The notes beneath the pieces are model-generated. The model was given only the letters and a program-made list of their open reading frames with translations, was not told the DNA's origin and did not search any database. Both the position numbers and the translations under genes were made by a program. Shown here in pieces: positions 12,003-24,500 of a stretch of DNA of 64,000 bases. The first letter of the stretch is position 1. The number at the start of each line of letters is the position of its first letter. Origin of the DNA: Sporothrix humicola (taxonomy: Eukaryota; Ascomycota; Sordariomycetes; Ophiostomatales; Ophiostomataceae); NCBI GenBank assembly GCA_021396245.1, contig WNYE01000100.1:62001-126000 (forward strand), in the 5' to 3' direction.

Positions 12003-12326
12003 GGTGGCGACGGAAGAGGATTGTTGTCGTGAGAAGTGTTGTTTGCTGTGATTGTCGTCGAAATTTTACGTAGCTCAGTTCTCTGCCGAGCGTAAATCAC
12101 CAATTGACAGCGCCAATTGGCGACCGCCAAAAACAGCACCAACAGCACCACGTGACCACACCCAAAATTTATGGGTCCATAGCTCCTGCCAGCTGTTCGT
12201 AGGCAAATCCCCGAAACGGCACTGACGTCGTCGACACAAAGGAGCTTGGGCTGGCTTCCATTGTCGTCTTCAATTTCTCCCTTTTAGAACCCAACAACCA
12301 ACTTCACAACAGCCATCGACATTAAC
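12003..12326. promoter_or_regulatory. Shared divergent promoter region of mL53 and SEC20
   Basis: Only 324 bp separate the two start codons. It contains CACGTG (about 12150), which resembles an E-box for bHLH regulators, and TGACGTCG (about 12223), which resembles a CRE/bZIP site. The binding assignments are inference from sequence only. Confidence 0.5.
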
Positions 12327-13928
12327 ATGGCTTCTCTCGGCGATTTGCACGACCGCCTGACCAAGGCTCAGGATGTCCTTGTCGACCTCCGTCAGATGAT
12401 CAACCGTTTGGCCGGCAACACAAACAGCCTCGACAGCCACAGACGCTCCAGCAGCACAAGCAGCTTTAGCGATGCTTTCAACTTGGCGACCATCTCTACG
12501 AGCCCACCGCCTTCCGGCGACGATCTCTTCTTCTACCTCGACAAGGAAGCCGCCGACGACCTCGTCAACGACATTACCGATACCCTGCGCGAAGCCCAAG
12601 ACGACTTTGACCTGCTGCGCGAAGACGCCGTCGACCTGGGCGTGATTGCCGCCGAGCCGTCCATCTCCATCACGGCCGTCGACGGCGCCGACGAGCCAGC
12701 CGAAGCCCACGCCGTCTCGAATGTTAACCGCACTCTGCGGCCGTTTGGCGCGTCACTTAGAAGCTCGAGCGCCCACAGCGGTCATAGCGGACTCAGTGGA
12801 CACACCGGCATGAGCTTGTCATTTACCGAGGATGACTCCTCGTCGACCGCTGACAGCCACCGTCTGAAGCGCGGCGTGACCCGGCTGGGCGAGAGCTTGG
12901 CCGATGCTCGCAAAGCATTCCGGGCAGCACAGCTCGCCGCCCACCGCAACCGAGAAGCCGCCCAGCGCGAGCAGCACCGCCAAGTTCTGGCATCCTACAT
13001 TGAAGAGGAGTCCGAGTCAGAGCATAGCGACGGCGAGGATACAACGACTGGAAACGACAACGCCCGCCAAGAGCGCCCCCATTCCCGCACACGCCTTTCC
13101 CTCCCGACAAAGCACACCTCCCCAACGACTTCAGCTGCCGCCGACGTTACCGCCGCCCTGCGCCAAACACACGCCCGCATCGCCGGCGAGGTCGCCCGGT
13201 CCGACTTTGCCGCCCAGACGCTGGCGGAGAGTTCCAAGGCACTTGCCGAACTGGGCGACAAGTACGGTGGTGGTGGCAGCACTGGAGCGGGCGGCGGCGG
13301 CGACATTGGCACCTCCCTCAAGTCGGCGCGCACGCTCGTCAAGGGGCTGGTGGCCGCGCACAAGAGCGACACCTGGTACCTGCAGACGGCGCTATACATG
13401 GTGGTCGTGACCATTGGCTGGCTGCTGTTCCGGCGGCTGCTGTATGGCCCGCTGTGGCTGCTGGTGTGGTGGCCGGTGCGCACAATGTTTGGCACAGCCG
13501 CATGGATGGGTCGGACTGGATCGTCCGTTGCGGCTGGCAGACAGTCTGCAATCAGCGTCAGCGAGGTCCCCATGGCCAGTGTCGTGATGAGCGTTGTGAC
13601 AACAAGCGTGCCAGCCGAAGTGTACGCCACCGAAGCGGCACGGGCAGCCCCATCCGACTCGCTAGTCGAGGAGGTGGGGCGTATCGTGGACGACAGTTCT
13701 CAGGCCGCCGCCGCTGCTACTGGCGAGGCCGGCTCCGCTTCAGAACAAGCCGACCAGCCCAACCCCAAGAAGCGCATGTGGGAGGAAGACGTTGAGGCTG
13801 CCAAGTACGAGGCCCAGCTGCAAAAGGAGCGCGAGGAGAAGGAGAGGGCCGAGGCTGAAAAGGCCGAGCAGGACAAGGGCAAGGGCAAGGAACCTGTCGA
13901 AGGCGATCGCAAGAAGGACGAGCTGTGA
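12327..13928 (+). CDS. SEC20: ER SNARE Sec20, retrograde Golgi-to-ER transport
   Basis: Single exon of 533 residues. The N-terminal half is helical and Ser-rich. The Sec20 domain follows, from 'VTRLGESLADARKAFRAAQL' (about residue 185) through 'LKSARTLVKGLVAAHKSDTWYL' (about 330-352), then one membrane anchor 'ALYMVVVTIGWLLFRRLLYG' at about 355-375. Sec20 is a SNARE of the ER membrane that works with Ufe1, Use1 and the Dsl1 tether on COPI vesicles. The lumenal tail of about 155 residues is long and charged, and ends in KDEL. Yeast Sec20 ends in the related HDEL, which supports both the identity and the topology. The start at 12327 sits in AACATGGCT. Confidence 0.92.
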   Translation: MASLGDLHDRLTKAQDVLVDLRQMINRLAGNTNSLDSHRRSSSTSSFSDAFNLATISTSPPPSGDDLFFYLDKEAADDLVNDITDTLREAQDDFDLLREDAVDLGVIAAEPSISITAVDGADEPAEAHAVSNVNRTLRPFGASLRSSSAHSGHSGLSGHTGMSLSFTEDDSSSTADSHRLKRGVTRLGESLADARKAFRAAQLAAHRNREAAQREQHRQVLASYIEEESESEHSDGEDTTTGNDNARQERPHSRTRLSLPTKHTSPTTSAAADVTAALRQTHARIAGEVARSDFAAQTLAESSKALAELGDKYGGGGSTGAGGGGDIGTSLKSARTLVKGLVAAHKSDTWYLQTALYMVVVTIGWLLFRRLLYGPLWLLVWWPVRTMFGTAAWMGRTGSSVAAGRQSAISVSEVPMASVVMSVVTTSVPAEVYATEAARAAPSDSLVEEVGRIVDDSSQAAAAATGEAGSASEQADQPNPKKRMWEEDVEAAKYEAQLQKEREEKERAEAEKAEQDKGKGKEPVEGDRKKDEL

Positions 13929-14180
13929 TGAAGTCATTTGACCAACACATCATTTCTAGACGATGCCGGCCTTTGTGTTAGCAATTTATGTATTAGACGA
14001 ACACGCAATATACCTTTTTGTTTATTCAACACTTTTTGCTTGCGTCGTGAAGATCATGATATGATAGTTGAACAACTGTGCAACTTTACGAATTGATAGA
14101 TGATGAACCTGATATTATTAAAATGAAGGCTTCTATTCGAATCTGAAAGGCTCATCCTATCTCATCCGTTTGCACCCTTT

Positions 14181-14947
14181 CTAGTACAAAGTGTACTGCA
14201 ACTCCATCGTATCGACCCTACAGAGTGTTAGTAAATATACATAACCCGTTACTTGGGTTGTCTGAGGCTAGAAGCCTTACCATTTGTTAAACTTGAAGCC
14301 CACGCCCACCAGGTGGCTCCTCTGTTTTCGTTAGTCAAGTGGTCTGTTTTCACAAATACTCTTTCCGACGCTTGGTCGCCGGGCACTCACAAATACAAAG
14401 CCAAAGCTCTCGTAAAACTCCTTGAGGGCCATGCCCTTGCGCTTGCCGTCCTCGTTGACGGCCATGACAGCAATCAGGTGCCGGATCTTGCGCGGCTCGA
14501 CGCCCTCGGGGTAGCTGCCGCCATACTTTGTGAAGAAGAGCTCGGGTTCTCTTAACACTTCAATCAGCTCCGTCAACATCCTCGACCCAATGCCCCGTCC
14601 CATGTAATCTTTGTCGCAGAACAGGGACAGTTCCGAGGTAAACCGGTAGGCCGACCGTTCAGACCGGAAGCCGCTGCCGGAAGTGTACCCAACGACGTAG
14701 TCCGGGTCGTCGGCGCGGACGGCAACCAGGTACGGCAGGCCGGCCTTTTGGATGGCGCGGTAGGAGGCAACATAGCTCTCTTGGGGTTGCGGCTCCTCGT
14801 GGAATGTGAGGACCTGAGATGTTAGTGTGAGTCATGAACATGCGTATTTGAGACTGGGCTCACCGTCGTCAAAATGTAGTGGCGGATGATGCGCTCGACG
14901 TGAGGCATGTCCGACTCGCGGGCCGCGCGAATGATAATGTCGTCCAT
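14181..14947 (-). CDS. GNAT-family N-acetyltransferase, phosphinothricin-acetyltransferase-like
   Basis: Four exons, 14947-14864, 14813-14391, 14321-14281 and 14217-14181, give 194 residues with every junction GT/AG and in frame. The start 'MDDIIIRAARESDMPHVERI' and 'YILTTVLTFHEEP' follow the PAT/Bar-type GNAT pattern. The acetyl-CoA loop region is 'DKDYMGRGIGSRML' (about residue 93-106), and the end 'ESFGFVF...GFKFNKWVDTMELQYTL' matches the usual GNAT C-terminus. These enzymes move acetyl from acetyl-CoA to an amine; the substrate here is unknown. The short last two exons are easily missed: reading on from TGG at 14282 gives an early TAA, but GTAAGG there is a donor, and splicing restores the conserved 'WVDTMELQY' tail. 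Confidence 0.85.
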
Positions 14948-17900
14948 GGTGAGGCCGGGCGTGTTGACAACTGAAGCGACGTATTGTGTTGGTGTGAATG
15001 TTGAACCCGAGATTTATCTGACTGTTGATCTTGATAAGGTTATATTTTCTCTCCACTGAGGATTTTATCCCCAGTTTTTTCAAGAAAATCGCCAAATCTG
15101 AACATTCACAACGGAAACGACACAAAAAAATTAATTTGAAAATAACACACGATTACTATCGTCGTTTGTTCAAAATATGTCAGTAATATTCAGTTAAATG
15201 TGATCAACTGCCAGTTAGAGAAGCTCATTGACTTCCATTTTTGCGGTTCTGATAGGCCCGCAGCAATGGCAGTTCCTAATCAGGCAGGTCGATCTACGAC
15301 ATTGGGGTCTTGATGTTGTTGACACTTGTATCAGCTTTAAGGCTTCTAATTCAACGAGGCTTTTTAACATAAGGAGACTGTAAATACAAATAAACTTGGA
15401 TGAAAATATTGTGCTTTTTGACAGCAGTTGATGATAGATCACGACAATCAAGCCTCGATGCACAAGAGACAAGCAGGAAACGATAGAACGCCTCGTTTCG
15501 TCTGAACCCACAATTTTTGTGCCAACGTCTGTCTTGCATGATTCTCCATCTTCTCTTCTTCCTTCTCCATATCATTCCCTCTTGCCCCCCTCCCGGCGCA
15601 GCGGATGTTCAAGGGAATGTCAATGTCAATGACAACCGGCAAGAACGGGCATACAATTTTCCTTTACTTCTCATTTTCCTTCGCCTCCTCCTCGAAATCA
15701 TATGTCAGACATGCGGTCTGGGCTCACCGGCGACCGCCGCTCGGAAGCAATCCCCGTACGTGCCTTTTGCTTTTGCTTGCAACCCAATGCACTGTGAATG
15801 CAAAGGCTCATGCAAATGCAAGCCGCACTTGTCTTTGTGGGCTGCGCTGTCCGCTATTGGCAGGGTTATCTGCAGAGCTGTCTGCAGTGAGCATCCAACG
15901 GACGTTCCCATAAGAGTCATTGAGACTCTTACTCTGGTTCCCAACCTTTTGGTTGAAATAGCTTCCATCTCCTTCTACCGACGTGGACAGACCGCATCGA
16001 CATCGACACGTTGACTTGCTTCGTATGCACTGAATCGTATCGTACATTAACACGACTCGATATATCGTGCCCAAAGAAGAGTCATTGCCGTATCTCGATT
16101 GACCGCCCATGTACGAACACGTGCATGTTTCGAGATCAAGTCCACTTGGGGAGCTACATTGACCTCCAGTCTCCAGGATGTGAATGAGAGAAGAAGTTTA
16201 ATGCCCCGTAAATCAAAGAAGCATCAACACTAGGGCAGACGGAGCAAATGGACCAAGCAGGCATGGCTCAGGCCTCAACCCAAATATATCCCATCGGTGC
16301 CTGGTAAGATAAGATACAAGATACAAGCTACACCCGCCCAAACTTGGGTAGCAAATTGCTTTGCTGGCAGTGTTGGCACCTTGGTTGCTGGCACAGGATT
16401 CTGAAACAGAGCAAGACAAGAAGCTGCCATGGGATTGGACTCTTTCGTCACTTTCTCGACCAACCACAGCCAGTGACAAGGACTGCATAGAATACCGGGG
16501 CCCGAGGAAGATTTCTCGATGGGGTCTTCAATGCAGTTGCTCAATGCTTTGCTTCGATTTCCAATGCATTGCTCCTCCTTTGAGGCGAGGCGAGCTTGGG
16601 CCTCGACGCAGACAGTGCAGGCGGGGAAGACGAGCGAAGGAAAAGAAACGAAGCAAAATCGAGAATATGAGAAGCAAGCTGCAAAAGTGTCACCGCCCAA
16701 CCTCCCTACCTCCCTATCCACCGCCATTTTCACACGAAAAAGGCCCCTGCACGACGCATCTCCTCCACTGTATCCGCTGTCCCCACGGGCGCTGTGTGCT
16801 GCGATTCGACCGCTGGAAATACAGAGTATTCCCACTGATCCACCCATGCACGGCACATCCTCACACATCCTGGCGAGACTCTGGGCAGCTCCGCTCTGCT
16901 ATGACAGAAATGCCATAGCAGATGTGAGGCGAGCCAGGATGCTGTCGTCTTGACCAGCCATCGAGGAAAGTCGTATCGGAACCCCAAGCTCTGTTCTTGA
17001 CTTACAATGGGCTTCTGGGCTTCTCTTCTTCATCAATGCGACTCTTTCCACGTTTCTTCATGTTTGCCGCCTAACCGATAACCGAGAATGTTTTGACAAC
17101 AGGCCATTCACTAGAGAAGAGGAGTCAGCAAGAATGCTGTCTTTTCGACTCGTAAGGTTGGCGCACAAAAAAAGCTTGTGAAAACAGGCTGGAATTCTTT
17201 GTATTTGTGGGCTTTTCGGGTGCTTCAGTGGTTGTGGCGCCATTTGGCTCGAGACTGTCGCGCAAGATCGCTGGAGAGTAACACCACCCGCTGTCTCTAT
17301 GGCGCTGTCTCGCTTCCTTCCGGCGCTGCTGTCGCCGTCTTTTTGTCGTCCGGGTGTCCCTCGGCCTTCACTTCTTTTCCTCTACGGACCATTCACTCCT
17401 CTTCTCCTCTCCTCTCGATCTTTCTTTCTTCTCTTTCTGCAACTGCAGCTTAGTCTTTCTTTCCTTGAGTGCTTGCAGGAAAACAGCGGACCCTATGGGG
17501 GTAGACGTGCAGACATCGGCAAGGTTTAATTAGTGCTATTGATATAGCTTTTAGCGTGTTATCTCTAAACACACCGCTACGTAGTGAGAATTTTGCAGAC
17601 TGTGGAGCTATGCGAGGTCAAGGTGGTTGGAGGGAGGGGCAGACTAACCACAGTCCAGAAAAAAAAGTAAACAAACCCACAAATCGGGATCGGGAACAGC
17701 CAAACAGGCAAGCGCCACCCACAACAAACCCACAACACAAGCCCACAAACCCACATCCTGCCGCTTTTTCTTCAGAGCCACACGGTTTTTCGGGCTGTTC
17801 AGGCTGCAAGAGACGCAAGAGCATCCGGCTCTTCAGCTTCCTTCCCGCATTGTGTATTCACTGTTCTGCTCCTTCTTCACTTCTTTGCTTTGCAAACTGC

Positions 17901-18189
17901 CAATCGTGACTGCCGTCTGTGAACACTTCACTTGACGAAAACTGTTTACTTTACTCGAAAAAAAGCAGTCCCACAACCGGTCGTTCCTGCCACCGTAAAA
18001 AGAGCATCTTTTCGCTTATGTTTTGGGCAACTGCACGTCACTTGGGAGGAAAGAGCCGAAACACACTTCACAGTCAGCCCTGTTTATTTATTTATTTTTG
18101 CCATTTTATTTTATCTGCAACCGCCGCCCAATCGCTCCTGCCCTGCCTTTATCTGCGCCAGGATTGCACAATATATCTCATCGCTCCTT

Positions 18190-18362
18190 CCCTTGGCCGT
18201 TGCAGCTCCATTCCTGCCTCTTTTCCCTCTCTTTCCCTTTCTTCTCTTTTCCTTCTTTCCTTTCTTCTCTTCTTCTCTTCTTTTTCCTTCCTTCCTCTTC
18301 CTCATCCCTTCACTCAACCACGGAGCCATTCTCTTCTCCACCCCTTCCCTACTTCACTTCAC
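18190..18362 (+). promoter_or_regulatory. Long polypyrimidine tract in the presumed 5' leader
   Basis: About 170 nt are almost entirely C and T on the + strand, with many TTTCTC and TTCCT units. Such CT-rich blocks are common just upstream of transcription starts or inside leaders of highly expressed filamentous-fungal genes. Confidence 0.5.
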
Positions 18363-18372
18363 CTTCATTCCC

Positions 18373-18512
18373 ATGATCCCTTCCAAAGGGTGATGGCTGA
18401 GAGCCATCCGCCTTATCATTCCTTTTCTCCCCTCCCCCGACTCCCATTGATATCCCGACAGCGCCAGCACAAACACCAACACCGACCCGAGACTCGCACT
18501 CGACGAGTGTAA
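18373..18512 (+). promoter_or_regulatory. Two overlapping upstream ORFs in the leader of the 18600 gene
   Basis: A six-codon uORF (18373-18393) encodes MIPSKG. Its stop overlaps the next ATG as TGATG, opening a second uORF of 39 codons (18393-18512) that stops 87 nt before the main ATG. If the transcript begins upstream, both would be met by scanning ribosomes and could damp or regulate translation. Confidence 0.45.
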
Positions 18513-18599
18513 CACAGCACAAACGAATACACAGCATACAACGCCCAACCAACAGAACCACTACCTTTCACCACACATCACATCACCAAATTCGACAAA

Positions 18600-21500
18600 A
18601 TGAACACAGAGCCCACTCTCCGGGGCCACCACCCGGGCTCGCCGCTCTACGGCGGACGCGTTCAGTCGTCGTCCACTAGCGGCTCCCTGCTCCGGAAGCT
18701 CACATCGCTCACAAAGCGGTCCAAGTCCTCGCCCATGCTCAACTCGTCACGATACAACACTACACCAAATTCGTCAGCCCCAGCACAACATCCACAGCCC
18801 TCTTCCTCACGTGCACCACTCGTCTCATCATCCTCAACACCACACCTGCTCTCTCCCGACAGAATGGCACTCGCGGCCGCGCAGACAGCATCCCTCAAAG
18901 CCAATGCCACCACAAGCATCACCACCAATGCAAACACTGCTCGTCCGGTGACAGGTGTACGACGGGCTACAACCCCGGCAGTCGTGCCTTATCACGCTCC
19001 AGCACGACACACTGCACCAAAAACCTCAGCACCGCTCGTTGTCCAGGTCGAGATCCACTTCCCTTCTCTCGACGACCAGCCCATCTACACGCACGAATAT
19101 GCCAGCTCGCCTGATCTTACAGTCACCAACCGCCTCTTCAAGGGCTTGCTGCGGCGGCTGCACCACTGCAGCACCGAGCTTATCACCCGCAAGGACTCGC
19201 GAGCTCTTAAGCCACAGCGCCGCCAAACCCAAAATAGCCAGCCGTCCACCAAGCCGCTCCGCTACGAGATCCATTTCCGGATCCTCCGTCAAGACACCGG
19301 TCTCTGGACCGAGCGGACTTTTTGCTCGTACCAGCGGCTGGAGCTGACAAGTTCAGACGCCCACGAGATCATTCTGACTACCCACCGCATGGTCGGCCTG
19401 TTCCTCCGCCGCCATGACCCGTCGTTCCACTGGACGGATGTTCCTGTCGCAGAGACAGCCGCTTTCACACCGCGTCAAGAAGAGTCGGAGCTGGTCCGCC
19501 ATACAGTTGGCCACCCACTGCCACTATCATGTGTCCCGCAGTCTCGCTTCCTGGAAGAGTCTCAGTCCTTTGAGTTCTCGCCCGGCTACGCAATCAACCT
19601 CACTTTCCGCAGCCGGTGCCATGGCCGCAACCAGTACGAGTGGAAACGCGTCATCAACCTCCAGAGCAAGCAGAACGCACCACTCAACCTCGGCCTGGCC
19701 GAGAACTTGCTGTGGGACACCTTCCAGTCTGTCAACAGCTCTCTCGCTGCCCGCCGCGAAGCATTCCTCGAGGAGCACAAGTCTTGCGATTTCCTTGAAG
19801 GCGTTGTGAGCTGCCAACACTTTGGCGAAGATGCTCTCGATATTGAACTTGGGGTGCAGAACAAGCTCGGCCCTTCCTTTGACCACCTCACGCGCTCAAT
19901 CCAGAGCAAGCTCGGTCTTTTCCGCGACCCAGATGCCCGTGATTGCCAATCGTTCTTCCAGACTATTCACGGCCAGCTCGTCCGCTCGCGTGACAACGCC
20001 GATGCCCAAATCAATGCCCTCCCTGACTTTGATTTGCGGATCCTGACGCTCTGTTCACCCACCTGGTCCGTCGAGAACCCAGCCCGTTTCGTCCTGGACA
20101 CGGCCTCTGCCTCCTCTTCCTACTCCCGCCGCAGCATCGAGGCCATCCTGGACCGCGTCCAGACCGGTGTGTCGGACGTCCTGCGCAACCGCGACTGCAC
20201 CATCCACCTGGTTGCCTACAAGCGCGGTCATCTGGTCCTGGACAAGGCCCTGATTGCCCGTCCCTTGCCACCCAAACCAGCACTCTTCCCCATGCCTGCC
20301 GTCTTTGAGCAGCCCGACACCATCGTGACCCGTCTCAAGGAACGCATCCACCGTGACTTGAATGCTGTCGTCAAAGATACCTGCTCACTCGACGGCATCT
20401 CAGACGGCGCTGGTGACGAAGACTGCGTACAGGCACCGCAAACCGGTGACAAGAATGCCCTCCCCGAGAGTCCGTCTTCTCCCCTACTGGTCCCTGGCGC
20501 CTTTGAGCAGACAATTATTCTCGACGACCCCTCAGCTGCTGATGAAGAAGAGCCGGCTGGCCCCCCTGCTCCCCGTGTGGTTGAGCTGCCCGACGATGTC
20601 TTTGTTGACGCCCTCGAGCATCGACCATCATCATCATCCTCATCATTGTCGCCGGCCCCGACTTCTGCAGTTCCCGTTGCTTCTGGCAGCAAGCGTCGAG
20701 CCTTCCCCCTCATCCCAGAAAAGTTCACTCTGCCACACTCAAGAAGCTCCTCAGGTGTGACCTTCATGTCAGCCAAGCAGGTTCAGGCAGTTGATGAGGT
20801 GGCTGAGGCTCCCGTTGTGGAGGCAATTGAAGCAGAGGTTGAGACAGCGGTTGAGCCAGCCGCTAGCGAACCACTTGTTGAGGAGGTTGTCGAAGCCGTT
20901 GTCGAGGCTCCACTGGACGTGCTTGCTGAAGAACCGATCGAGGCCCCCGAAGCTCTCGTTGATGCTGCCGTTGACAACGCCGCCACGGCTGATCTTGTTG
21001 AGGAGGTCATTCCGGTCGTGGAGGAGCAGCAAGTCGAGCAGGTTGTTGAGCAAACGCCTGTTGCCGAGGAGGCCGTTGAGGAGCCTCAAATCGAAGAGCC
21101 CCTCATAGTTGAGCCTGAGCAGGTGGCCGAGGCTGAGTCCGTTGTTGAGGCGGAGCCAGAGCCAACAGACGATGAGCCTGAAGCCCTGATCGAGCTCCCT
21201 ACAGAACGCGAGACCGAAGTCCCTGTGGGTGAAATCGAAGCTAAACATCCTGAGGCCGAGGTTGATGGGGTCGTTGAGGCTACTGTGGAGGACGACGCTG
21301 TTTCTTCTGTTGCCTCTAAAGCCGATGTTGATCCGGTCACTACTAGCAATGCGCCAGAGCCTGTCGAGATGCAGACCCAGGCCCCGGTGCTTGACTCGCC
21401 GCCAATGTTCTACACCTTTGACGACCCGGAAGAGTTTGACGACCTGGAGAGACAACCATCAATTGAGCTCCGCTTTGACGACAACAGCCCCGTGGTCGGT

Positions 21501-24500
21501 ACTCCATTAGAGACAATTCTTGAATATGAGAGCGATGAAGATACGGAACTCGCCTTCGACCTTCCGTCCTACGGGGAGTTTATTCTCCCTTCCCCGCAGC
21601 AAACCGCCTCCCTCTTCGAGACTGCACATGAACCACACACCCCCACCTTTGACCACTCTCTTGAGGCCGCGTTTGAATCGGCCTATGACTCCGCCCCTGA
21701 GACAGTCTTCCGCCCTGGTCCCATGTCAGAGGCTGGCTCAGACGACATGAATGAAGAATCGTTTGCCTCGTCGTCGGTGCAATCACACAATGACCACGAC
21801 CACGACGAGTCTTACATTGCCAACACCACGGCGCCTACTGCCATCTCGTCCAACTGCACTCGCCCTTCAACCCCGTCACTCAGCCTCAGCTCAGGCGACC
21901 TCAACTCACCCCAGATAAGCCTTCTGGACACGCCGAGCATTGGTCACGAGGTTCATGCCGGTATTGTCTCCTGCTATGACACGGATCGCAGTACCATGCG
22001 GTTTGACTTTGGCCGCGGGTACGAAGCCGACTATGAGCAGGATGCCGGCGAATCTGCTACAAACAACTTTGTCCAGTTCCGCGGTGTCGACCAGAACGAC
22101 AAGCCTTCTGGCAGCACCGCATTCGTGTTTGGCCAGTCTCTGGATGTGCCTGCTCCTATTGCTTCCCGCCATACCGACCTCGTCTCCGAGTCGGAGTCTG
22201 CTCCCATCGAAATTTCTCATGCCGCCACTGAGAGCACCCCTTCGCCTGCCGTTGACAGCAACCCGGGCCAGCTCCTCCAATTTGATGACGACGTCGAAGA
22301 CCTCAGCCCACCTCCGTCACCCACACTCAGCTATGGTCTCAAGTTCAAGGACTCGTATGAAGAGTTCGCCATGACCAAGCCGACACTTGACCACGACGAG
22401 TATGTGGACAGCTTTTCTGACCAGGGAGACAGCTCGTCAGTCAGTGGTCATGGCGAAATAGCAGTCTGGGAGCCTAACGATCATGGTTGTGATGAGCTCT
22501 TCTTTGAGCCCATTGAGTCTGATTTCCAAGATGACAGCGAGCCTGAGCCGACCGTTGAGGTTGAGGATGAGGTTGAGGCTGAGGTGGAGGCTCAGTCTGT
22601 TTCTGGCACTGGTGAGATTGCCGCAGCTGAGGCCATTTCTGAGTCCGAGTGCGTCGTTGAGCCTGTTGAGGACATTACTGCCACGCCCATCCCCGAGCCA
22701 GTCGTCGAGAACATGGCCGAGATTTCAGTCGAGTCCGAGCAAGGCACAGAAGACTCCAGCTGTGCTCAAGCCGACAACCTGCACGATCTCGCTGCGTCAA
22801 TTCCTCTGCCAGATCTTGATGGCGACCTAGAACTTGACATCGCGCCCGAGGTCATTGAGGAGACTTCAGCCAATGCGACGGAAGCTGATACCGAAGCGAC
22901 CGTCGAGAGCCCCATCAAGGCCGAAGTTGAAGAAGCTGTGGATGTGGCTGTCGAAACCCGTCGCGAAGCCCCGATCACCGTCAATGAGCCCGTCGAGCAG
23001 GCCATTGAGGAACCGACCAAAGAGCTCGTCGGTGAGCCTGCCGAAAAACTTGCTGAAGAGCCTGCTGATGTTCCTGTCGAATCTGTTGTTGATGCAGTGG
23101 TTGCTGAAGAGCCCGCCCCTGTCTCTATTGCTGTTGAGCACGTCGAGTTTGCAACTCCGTTTCCAGTCGGGGATGCCATTGAGTCTCTGATTGCACCTGA
23201 GTCAGATGACGTCAAGGACAACCAGGAAGAGCACCCGTCGGTCTTGGCCCATGTCGATGAGGCTGCCGAGGAGAGCTCTGCCACTGTCGCTCTCGACGCA
23301 ATCCAGACTCCCGAGCCTGAGTCTGACCCTGCCATCATGCCAACTGACGAGCCACAGCAGGACTCCGAATGGCTCCAGCTAACAGTCCCTGAGGCTGACA
23401 TTTCCAAGGAGGTGACAGCGGAGACCGAGGCTGACGCCGACCAAGAATCGCTTCCATCTCCAACAGAGGAGGACGAGCCGAAGCCTCTTCTCGCCGTGGA
23501 AGAAGATGACAGTTTTGACATTGAGCCCACAACTGATGTCTCTGACCTTCAGCCAGCACCAAAGTCCGAGCAGATCCATGATCCGGAGGAGGCCGCTGTT
23601 GATACCCCTGGACAACTCGAGGTATCTGTACCGAATTCCGACATCAGCCCACTTGAGGAGCCTTCTGTCGAGGTGCCTGTCGAGAAGCCCGTCGTTGAAG
23701 CTCTTGTCCTTGAGACGCTTGTTGTTGAGGAACCTGTCACTGAGGAACCTGTCACTGAGGAACCTGTCACTGAGAACGCTTCTATTGTTAAAGGGCCACA
23801 TACCGAGCAGGTGGTTGTTAATGAGCCCGTGTTCGATGAGCCAAGCAACGAGCCTGAGTCGACAATGGATGTGGCCGAGCAGCAAATTTCTCTCGACCTC
23901 ACACCCGAGATCGTTCCCGAGGCAAGCCCTATCGTTGGTGAGGCCCAGCCAGTCGAGAAAATCGGCGTGACTGATGACCTGCCCGAGCCCATCACCCCTG
24001 TGGTTAACACCATTGTCGATTCCGAGATTGTCGAAGAACAGACGCCTGTGCTCCATGTCCCTGCTGTAGATGATACTGTCGAGCTAGGTGCTGTGTCTGC
24101 GCTGGTCCCTCTCGCACAAGCCATTGTTGAGAATCTTCCTCTGCCTACGATCCCCACCGAGATGAAGTCGCTATCTCTCGACTCTGCGCTGCGTTCAATT
24201 CCCACTGAGCAGGTCGTTGACATTCCAGACAACGTCGTTGAGGTTCCTGAAATCGGCGACAAGACCGAACAGCCAACGACCGCCTCAATCGATGCCGTCG
24301 AAACCGTCAAAACCGTTGGCGAGATCGCTCCGCCGCCGGCCCCGAAGCGCATGGTTTCTTGGTCGCTTCCTCGCGCCGGCCTCCTTGGTTTGGACGAACG
24401 CCGCCTTGTCAACGTCAATCTGCGTAGTGCGCTCACCGGATCGCATGCCTTCGACAATGTGGCGTTCTCGGTGAAGAAGCGCCAACCTCAAGCTGTGGCC

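Larger units (their letters stand above)
14948..18599. other. Long divergent intergenic region with pyrimidine-rich leader
   Basis: About 3.65 kb without a gene I can support. The left third is AT-rich. The right part (about 17280-18600) grows rich in C and T on the + strand and ends in A/C-rich sequence before the ATG at 18600, as in a long 5' leader. Several frames of 100-200 codons exist but lack ATG starts, splice logic or domain signatures. Confidence 0.5.

Noticed and set aside
20769..24457. Several antisense frames of 220-300 codons under the acidic repeat protein
   Set aside because: They mirror the biased GAG/GTT codons of the sense strand and have no domain or proper start.
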